Shown: positions 6,418-10,985 of the stretch, piece by piece | How positions within the stretch are numbered: the first letter of the stretch is position 1 | Layout: the number at the start of each line of letters is the position of its first letter | Assembly: GCA_025356505.1 (NCBI GenBank) | Contig: JANXSV010000438.1 | Span: forward strand, 1-10,985 | Direction: 5' to 3' | DNA length: 10,985 nucleotides | Source: Methylovirgula sp. | Lineage (GTDB): Bacteria > Pseudomonadota > Alphaproteobacteria > Rhizobiales > Beijerinckiaceae | Notes under the pieces: generated by a model | What the model was told of the DNA's origin: nothing | What the model saw: only the letters and a program-made list of their open reading frames with translations | Database searches by the model: none | Program-made: the position numbers and the translations under genes

Positions 6418-7365
6418 TCATTCCAGCCCCCGCAAGTGACGGAATACAATCACGCGCGACATGACCCCGGTCACCAATGCCATCGCCAAACCTATCGTTA
6501 AAAGGATAAGATAGCCGCTGATGCCGAGCGAAAAAGTCCCGAACAGCGCTTCCACCTGCTCGCCTCCCGGGACAGAGGAAAATGCACCGGCCAACCATCC
6601 GGCAAACACGAAAGCCACCGCTGCTGCCACAGCCCCGATAAGGCCGCCGCGTAAGCCCAAGCGCAGAAAATGCCGTTGAAACTGCTGGGCAATAAACCCG
6701 TCCGCTGCCCCCACAAGATGCAGCACGCTGACAATCTCACGATTTCCGGCCATGGCACCGCGCGTCGCAAAAGCCACCGCCATAATCATTGCAATCACCA
6801 CGAGTACAAAAATCATCAGTGCAATGAACACAATCGAATTTGCCATGATCGCGAGCCTGTCCAGCCACAGGCTGTGATCATCGAGGCTTGAGCCTGGAAC
6901 ATCCCTCGCCAAAGCCTGCCGCAACATCGTCAAATCTGGCTTCGCGCTGTTGTTGGTCAATTTTATCACGATCAACCGGGGCACCGGCAGTTCGGACAGG
7001 TCAAGGCCGGATCCGAGCCAAGGCTCCAGCAGTTTCTGCGACTCGGCTTTGGAATAGACTTTAACATCGCCAATGCCCGGTTGGAGCCGCGTAATCTCCC
7101 CGGCCTTCTGGGCAGCGGCATCAACATCATTGCCTGCCACCTGGCGCACCTGAACCGTGATTTCCTGCGATACGGAAGCGCGCCATTCGCGCGAAGCCTG
7201 CGTCACTAAAAGAGCGCCCCCCGCAGTCAAGGCTGCCAGAAATGTCATTATGGCAATCACCGTAACCAGCGCGCGCCCTGCAATGGAGTCGGCTGGCACC
7301 AGCGACATTGCACCCGCAGGTGCCTGCACAACAATCTCCTCATGCGGAACACTCGCATCTGTCAT
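6418..7365 (-). CDS. ftsX: Cell division protein FtsX
   Basis: The membrane subunit of the FtsEX complex, an ABC transporter-like machine that couples ATP hydrolysis at the divisome to activation of peptidoglycan hydrolases. The 315 residues show the FtsX layout: a cytoplasmic N-terminus of about 30 residues, TM1 at about 33-54, a periplasmic domain at about 56-170 (includes ITVQVRQVAGND and KVYSKAESQKLLEPW), then TM2 about 175-200, TM3 about 235-262 and TM4 about 281-305, ending in VIVFRHLRGLE. The loop between TM2 and TM3 carries REIVSVLHLVGA (209-220), the conserved FtsX segment that meets FtsE. ATG 7365 has AAGGAAG 11 bases upstream, a long spacing. It lies 39 bases after ftsE, in the same reading frame. 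Confidence 0.93.
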   Translation of the reverse strand: MTDASVPHEEIVVQAPAGAMSLVPADSIAGRALVTVIAIMTFLAALTAGGALLVTQASREWRASVSQEITVQVRQVAGNDVDAAAQKAGEITRLQPGIGDVKVYSKAESQKLLEPWLGSGLDLSELPVPRLIVIKLTNNSAKPDLTMLRQALARDVPGSSLDDHSLWLDRLAIMANSIVFIALMIFVLVVIAMIMAVAFATRGAMAGNREIVSVLHLVGAADGFIAQQFQRHFLRLGLRGGLIGAVAAAVAFVFAGWLAGAFSSVPGGEQVEALFGTFSLGISGYLILLTIGLAMALVTGVMSRVIVFRHLRGLE

Positions 7366-7404
7366 CGCGCCTGTCGCTTCCTTGATGAAATGGTCAAAAA
7401 ATCC

Positions 7405-8073
7405 TCAATCATAGATATGCATACGCCCATCACCCAGAACCAGCCTGCGGGCATCATCAAACATATCCATCAACGCCAGATCATGGGTGGCAATGACAAC
7501 CGCGGTGCCGGACTTTTGCAGTTCCACAAACAGGCGCATCAGCCGCCGCCCTAGGGAGGGATCGACATTACCTGTCGGCTCATCCGCCAGGAGCAGTTCC
7601 GGACTGGCAATTACCGCACGGGCAATTGCCGCGCGCTGTTTTTCGCCCCCCGAAAGTACGGGCGGCAGAACGTGCATCCGCTCGCCAAGCCCGACCCAGC
7701 GCAAGAGCTCAACAACTTCCGATCTATAGCTAAATTCGTTCTTACCGAGCACACGCAGCGGCAGCGCGACATTTTCGTAAGTCGTCAGATGTTCCAGTAA
7801 CCTGAAATCTTGAAACACCACCCCAATCCGGCGGCGCATCGCAGTAATTTCGTCTTTCGTCAAGGTGGCGGCGTTGCGGCCAAAAACTGTGATAAGCCCT
7901 CGGGTCGGCTGCAAAGCCTGAAGCATCAAGCGCATGAGCGTAGTTTTCCCAGCGCCGGAGGGCCCGGTGAGAAACTGGAAACTCTGCGGCGCAATGTTGA
8001 AGCTTAAGTCGCGCAGAATCTCCGGCCCGAACCCGTAGCGCAACCCAACATTCTCAAATCGCACCACATCCAT
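7405..8073 (-). CDS. ftsE: Cell division ATP-binding protein FtsE
   Basis: The cytoplasmic ATPase of FtsEX, 222 residues, normal for the family. ABC motifs are in order: Walker A GPSGAGKTT (37-45), Q-loop in VVFQDFRLLEHLT (Gln88), signature LSGGEKQR (140-147), Walker B LLLADEP (160-166), D-loop region TGNVDP and H-loop THDL (His197). The N-terminus VVRFENVGLRYG is typical of FtsE. Start is ambiguous: TTG 8076, ATG 8073 and two GTG codons (8067, 8064) are all near, with no strong ribosome site; ATG 8073 is chosen. ftsE is first in the minus-strand series ftsE-ftsX-DUF218-plsC, and a CtrA-type site lies 38 bases upstream, so its expression may follow the cell cycle. Confidence 0.95.
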   Translation of the reverse strand: MDVVRFENVGLRYGFGPEILRDLSFNIAPQSFQFLTGPSGAGKTTLMRLMLQALQPTRGLITVFGRNAATLTKDEITAMRRRIGVVFQDFRLLEHLTTYENVALPLRVLGKNEFSYRSEVVELLRWVGLGERMHVLPPVLSGGEKQRAAIARAVIASPELLLADEPTGNVDPSLGRRLMRLFVELQKSGTAVVIATHDLALMDMFDDARRLVLGDGRMHIYD

Positions 8074-8110
8074 CAATCCGGCCAGATTTTAAACAGCATC
8101 ATGATTAAGG

Positions 8111-8125
8111 TTAACCCGTCCTTAA
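8111..8125. promoter_or_regulatory. Putative CtrA binding site between ftsE and the divergent gene
   Basis: TTAA (8111-8114), seven bases, TTAA (8122-8125) is an exact match to the CtrA consensus TTAA-N7-TTAA, followed by CCAT as in many alphaproteobacterial CtrA half-sites. A further TTAA lies at 8105-8108. The site is in the 121-base gap between two divergent genes and could act on either. I could not fix a -10 element with confidence for either direction. Confidence 0.6.
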
Positions 8126-8194
8126 CCATCCTAACAGCCCTATAGAGACAAGTTTCGCGCGATAAAAGCCGCAACACCCAACTTTATGTGATGC

Positions 8195-8860
8195 ATGATG
8201 TCCCACTCTTTTCACCAGCTCAAATCCGAAGACACTGCCGCAAGCCATGAAGCCGGCATTTCTCCAAAAATTCGGCATGCGCTTATAGGTGTTGCGGCCA
8301 ACGATGATCGTCCACGCAGTGACATCACCGTAGAGGCCATTTCGCGCCATGTCATGCGGCCAGGGCGACAAAGATTTGTTTTGCAACCCTTCAAACCTCA
8401 GCCAACAGCGAAAATTCGCCAGCCCGGAAGCCCGTTTTGGCCCGCAGCCATATGCCTTGTTACAGCGATTGCTCTCATCGCCGCCATTGGCGAACGCAGA
8501 CCGTTGGTGCGCAACGTTCCGCAAACTGCTGCCGTGTTCAAGGCCATTTCAATGCCGGTAAATCTGCGCGGGCTGGACATCAAAGATGTAAAAGCCCGCC
8601 TCTTTGAAGAAAATGGCCAGCAGGTTCTGGCGGTGGAGGGCATTATCAAAAATGCGCTCAAAACCGGCAATCATGTTTCACCGTTGCTGATCTCGCTGCG
8701 CGGCGAAGACGGACGCGAGATCTACAGCTGGTCTGCCCAGCCGGGCGTCTCGCGGCTCGATGGTGGAGCCAGTCTAATGTTTCGCACGCGCCTGGCCAGT
8801 CCGCCATCCAGCGCCAAAACTGCACTTGTTAATTTCGCCGAAGCAGACAACGATAAGTGA
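8195..8860 (+). CDS. Membrane-anchored protein of the MJ0042/zinc-ribbon type, ribbon absent
   Basis: A 221-residue protein with one membrane segment at about 80-99 (PFWPAAICLVTAIALIAAIG). Its C-terminal domain, with VPQTAAVFKAISMPVNLRGLDI, VLAVEGIIKN, YSWSAQPGVSRL and FRTRLASPP, resembles the DUF3426-like domain of alphaproteobacterial proteins found next to ftsE. Those relatives begin with a two-CxxC zinc ribbon. Here the 80-residue N-terminus has no cysteine, and no frame upstream encodes CxxC pairs. ATG 8195 (or the adjacent ATG 8198) is the first start after a stop, and no ribosome site is visible. A shorter start at Met54 (8354) is possible. Divergent from ftsE and 22 bases before hpt, so likely cotranscribed with hpt. 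Function unknown; type II membrane topology with the C-terminal domain outside is inferred. Confidence 0.7.
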   Translation: MMSHSFHQLKSEDTAASHEAGISPKIRHALIGVAANDDRPRSDITVEAISRHVMRPGRQRFVLQPFKPQPTAKIRQPGSPFWPAAICLVTAIALIAAIGERRPLVRNVPQTAAVFKAISMPVNLRGLDIKDVKARLFEENGQQVLAVEGIIKNALKTGNHVSPLLISLRGEDGREIYSWSAQPGVSRLDGGASLMFRTRLASPPSSAKTALVNFAEADNDK

Positions 8861-8882
8861 GTTGAAGCAGGACTGGATTAAC

Positions 8883-9422
8883 ATGACCCGTAAAAGACAT
8901 GTGCGTGTGCTTATCGATGCGCAGACTATCGAAAAGCGCGTAACCGAGCTGGCGCAAGAAATTATAAAGTCAAATCCGGAAGATCTGCTTGTTGTTGCGG
9001 TGTTGAAAGGCTCATTCATGTTTGCGGCGGACCTGTTGCGGGCCCTGCACACTGCCGGAATGGAGCCGCAGGCCGAATTTATTCACATCTCATCCTATAA
9101 GGAAGGCATGGTGTCTTCGGGCAAAGTGAGTGTGCTCAAGGATATTGATTCGCCCGTAAAAGGCCGGGATGTACTCCTCGTCGATGATATCCTCGAGTCC
9201 GGGCGCACCTTGGCCTACGCCAAAGATCTGTTTGCGGCGCGCGGCGCAAAATCCGTCAAGCTCTGCGTGCTTTTGGAAAAGCCCGGCCACCGGGCTGTGC
9301 AAATCAACGCCGACTTTACCGGATTTCAGTGCCCGGATCTGTTTGTCGTCGGATATGGAATGGATGTGGCACATTCCTATCGCCAATTGCCTTTCGTCGG
9401 CGTGGTCGAAACTGAAGCCTGA
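8883..9422 (+). CDS. hpt: Hypoxanthine phosphoribosyltransferase
   Basis: A 179-residue type I phosphoribosyltransferase of purine salvage that makes IMP (and possibly GMP) from hypoxanthine/guanine and PRPP. Motifs are VLKGSFMFAADLLR (40-53), the flexible-loop segment SSYKEGMVSSGKV (70-82), the PRPP-binding loop LLVDDILESGRTL (98-110) with the two acidic residues Asp101 and Asp102, LLEKPGHR (130-137) with the purine-contacting Lys133, and VGYGMD (156-161) near the C-terminus. The frame opens farther upstream at a TTG (8826), but that would overlap the preceding gene by 35 bases. ATG 8883 has AGGA 10 bases before it and gives the usual length. No signal peptide; cytoplasmic. Confidence 0.94.
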   Translation: MTRKRHVRVLIDAQTIEKRVTELAQEIIKSNPEDLLVVAVLKGSFMFAADLLRALHTAGMEPQAEFIHISSYKEGMVSSGKVSVLKDIDSPVKGRDVLLVDDILESGRTLAYAKDLFAARGAKSVKLCVLLEKPGHRAVQINADFTGFQCPDLFVVGYGMDVAHSYRQLPFVGVVETEA

Positions 9423-9466
9423 CACGGCGAAATTGACCTGATCGCCCCGGCGGGTGATAAAGCATC

Positions 9467-10264
9467 ATGGCATTTGATATCGTCGATCTGCGTTCGTTTT
9501 ACGCGTCAAATCTGGGTCAGAGTGCCAGTGCGATCCTGTGCTCTGCCATTCGCGCGCGCTGGACATCGTGCGTCGGCCAATCGGTCCTTGGTATCGGCTA
9601 TGCGTCGCCCTTCCTCAACATGCTCAAATCCGAAGGTCTGAGAACATTGTCGTTCATGCCGTCCAATATGGGCGTCGTGAATTGGCCCAGCACCGGACTT
9701 TCGGCTTCGGCTTTGATTGATACCGATGCCTTGCCGCTGCCAGACTCTTCTATCGACCGCATTTTATTGGTTCACGCGCTCGAAAATTGCGAGCACAAGC
9801 GCGACCTGCTCGACGAAATCTGGCGGGTCTTAACCCCCGGCGGCCGCCTCATCGTGATCACGCCGTCGCGCCACGGCTGGTGGGCGCATTATGAGCACAC
9901 GCCGTTTGGACAAGGCCAACCCTTTTCAAAAGGCCAACTCCGAGACCTAATGCGCGATGCTTTGTTTTCGCCCTTGTACTGGAGCGAGGCGCTGTATCTA
10001 CCGCCCAGCACCCGTCAGATTTGGCTCAGAAGCGCAAAAACGATCGAGGCGATTGGCCATCGCTTATCTTTGCCCATGGCCGGAGTGCACCTCGTCGAGG
10101 CGACAAAACAACTCTACCGGCCCATCCTTGCGCGCAAGCAATCGCGTTTTCGCCTGCCCAAGTTGGCCCCGGCGCTCATCAGTCAGCGAGAATCATCAAG
10201 CTCGCATTCCCCCCGGCCGCAGCAACATTTATTGAAACAATCTGCTCTTGAGAAAATCTCTTGA
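9467..10264 (+). CDS. SAM-dependent methyltransferase (class I, type 11-like)
   Basis: A 265-residue class I methyltransferase with unknown substrate. The N-terminus MAFDIVDLRSFYASNLGQ is typical of an alphaproteobacterial family often found beside glyoxalase II genes; none is in the window. SVLGIGYASPFL (39-50) is motif I, where SAM binds, with a less usual Gly-rich loop. ALPLPDSSIDRILLVHALEN (88-107) and DEIWRVLTPGGRLIVITPSR (116-135) are the later Rossmann motifs. It starts 44 bases after hpt and is probably cotranscribed with it. The last 28 residues (from about 238, rich in Ser, Gln and Pro) are encoded opposite the 3' end of putA, an 86-base antisense overlap. The tail looks unstructured and may be a late extension beyond the ancestral stop. 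Confidence 0.82.
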   Translation: MAFDIVDLRSFYASNLGQSASAILCSAIRARWTSCVGQSVLGIGYASPFLNMLKSEGLRTLSFMPSNMGVVNWPSTGLSASALIDTDALPLPDSSIDRILLVHALENCEHKRDLLDEIWRVLTPGGRLIVITPSRHGWWAHYEHTPFGQGQPFSKGQLRDLMRDALFSPLYWSEALYLPPSTRQIWLRSAKTIEAIGHRLSLPMAGVHLVEATKQLYRPILARKQSRFRLPKLAPALISQRESSSSHSPRPQQHLLKQSALEKIS

Positions 10265-10985
10265 GATAATTCGGCCCGCCAGCCTTTGGGCCTGTGCCGG
10301 ATAGTCCTGAACCCCCGAAGGGCTGTGTTCCCACAACGGCACCAATAATATTGCGGTTCACATAGATATTGCCCGCACTCAATCTCTCGCACACGCGCGC
10401 CACAGCTGAATCGATGCGCGAGTGGATGCCGAGCGTCAGCCCATAGCCCATCGCCTCAATGGCATCGCAAACCGCATCAAGTTGCCCCGCTTTGTAGCGA
10501 ACCACATGAAGAACCGGCCCGAAAACTTCCGCTTTCAAATCGCTTACAGCGTTCAACTCAAAAATATGCGGGGCGATGAACGTACCGCTTGCAGGTAAAA
10601 CACCGCCAACTTTAATTTCACGCACTCCGGCTTGCATTTCGCGCACGTGAATTTGCAGCCGCTCCAGAGCCACCGCATCGATGACAGGCCCGATTTGGGT
10701 GGAAACGTCGCGCGGATCGCCCATTTTAAGCTCGCTTGCAGCTCCCGCGATCATGTTCAACATTTTGTCCGCGACGTCATCTTGCAGACACAACAGGCGT
10801 AACGCCGAGCAACGCTGACCGGCTGACCGGAAAGCCGACATCACAACATCGTCGGCAACCTGTTCCGGCAGCGCCGTGGCATCGACGATCATCGCATTGA
10901 TGCCACCTGTCTCGGCAATCAGCGGTACGATCGCCGCATCTTTGGCAGCCAGCGCGCGGTTGATGCGCCATGCCGTCGCCGTTGA
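10179..10985 (-). CDS. putA: Bifunctional proline dehydrogenase / P5C dehydrogenase, C-terminal part (5' end outside window)
   Basis: The open frame runs off the right edge; 268 residues and the stop are seen, roughly a quarter of a typical PutA. This is the L-glutamate gamma-semialdehyde (P5C) dehydrogenase domain, which oxidises P5C to glutamate with NAD+. ETGGINAMIVDATALPEQV holds the catalytic-domain Glu (residue 25 of the fragment), and SAFRSAGQRCSALRLLCLQ holds the nucleophile Cys59. EVFGPVLHVVRYK, GNIYVNRNIIGAVVGTQPFGG and GGNASLMILAD follow. The protein ends at the GGNASL motif with no long extra C-terminal domain, as in short (type A) PutA. The proline dehydrogenase domain is outside the window. 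A stand-alone P5C dehydrogenase is less likely, because the C-terminal segment matches PutA. The 3' end overlaps the methyltransferase gene. Confidence 0.9.
   Translation of the reverse strand, partial: STATAWRINRALAAKDAAIVPLIAETGGINAMIVDATALPEQVADDVVMSAFRSAGQRCSALRLLCLQDDVADKMLNMIAGAASELKMGDPRDVSTQIGPVIDAVALERLQIHVREMQAGVREIKVGGVLPASGTFIAPHIFELNAVSDLKAEVFGPVLHVVRYKAGQLDAVCDAIEAMGYGLTLGIHSRIDSAVARVCERLSAGNIYVNRNIIGAVVGTQPFGGSGLSGTGPKAGGPNYLKRFSQEQIVSINVAAAGGNASLMILAD

Noticed and set aside
8111..8524. Minus-strand open frame covering the ftsE upstream region and the divergent gene
   Set aside because: The opposite strand encodes a protein with a membrane segment and a recognisable C-terminal domain; the antisense frame shows no domain and would run through the CtrA-type site.
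8826..8882. Longer hpt start at TTG 8826
   Set aside because: It would overlap the upstream gene and add 19 residues before the conserved enzyme N-terminus; ATG 8883 has its own ribosome site and gives the family length.
9280..9296. Perfect 7-bp inverted repeat with a 3-base loop inside hpt, terminator-like
   Set aside because: It encodes the conserved EKPGHR segment of the enzyme, lies 125 bases before the stop and has no T-run after it; it is explained by codon content.
1..10985. Mobile element, CRISPR array, toxin-antitoxin pair, phage gene, tRNA or rRNA
   Set aside because: No transposase, integrase, terminal repeats, repeat-spacer pattern, RNA gene motif or toxin-like pair was found; the genes are core chromosomal ones with a uniform look.

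Overview
The window is a compact, fully coding stretch of an alphaproteobacterial chromosome, most likely from the order Hyphomicrobiales (Rhizobiales). Three things point there: the gene order (chorismate mutase, hisC, tyrC, then an opposing DUF2125 gene; ftsE, ftsX, a DUF218 gene and plsC; a zinc-ribbon-family gene divergent from ftsE and followed by hpt), a TTAA-N7-TTAA CtrA-type site before ftsE, and a GTTC-N7-GTTC site of the kind alphaproteobacterial LexA binds. The species cannot be named from this sequence. No RNA gene, insertion sequence, CRISPR array or phage gene is visible, and no stretch longer than 300 bases lacks a gene.

Left part (1-2688, + strand): the 3' end of a chorismate mutase-type gene, a HisC-family aminotransferase, and a prephenate/cyclohexadienyl dehydrogenase. 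Together they would take chorismate through prephenate to 4-hydroxyphenylpyruvate and tyrosine (or through arogenate), with the aminotransferase also able to serve histidine synthesis. A convergent DUF2125 membrane-anchored protein follows (2697-3698, - strand), then a ChaC-type gamma-glutamylcyclotransferase (3873-4415, + strand) that degrades glutathione.

Middle part (4412-8073, - strand): ftsE and ftsX encode the division-site ABC transporter-like complex. They are followed in the same direction by a DUF218 (YdcF-like) membrane protein and a PlsC-type acyltransferase, a cell-envelope operon. Downstream, and behind its own strong promoter, lies a 143-residue protein that I do not recognise. 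That promoter is covered by regularly spaced GAAC/GTTC half-sites that include a perfect alphaproteobacterial LexA-type box. This is the most interesting element in the window.

Right part (8195-10985): divergent from ftsE is a membrane-anchored protein that resembles the C-terminal part of alphaproteobacterial MJ0042/zinc-ribbon proteins but has no ribbon. Then come hypoxanthine phosphoribosyltransferase and a SAM-dependent methyltransferase. The methyltransferase tail overlaps, on the opposite strand, the 3' end of putA (proline catabolism), which runs off the right edge.

Small points that may matter to a curator: a 17-bp tandem duplication at the end of the DUF218 gene that changes its stop codon and its junction with plsC; a GTG start for the DUF2125 gene that is better supported than the longer frame; and a possible ATT start for chaC.
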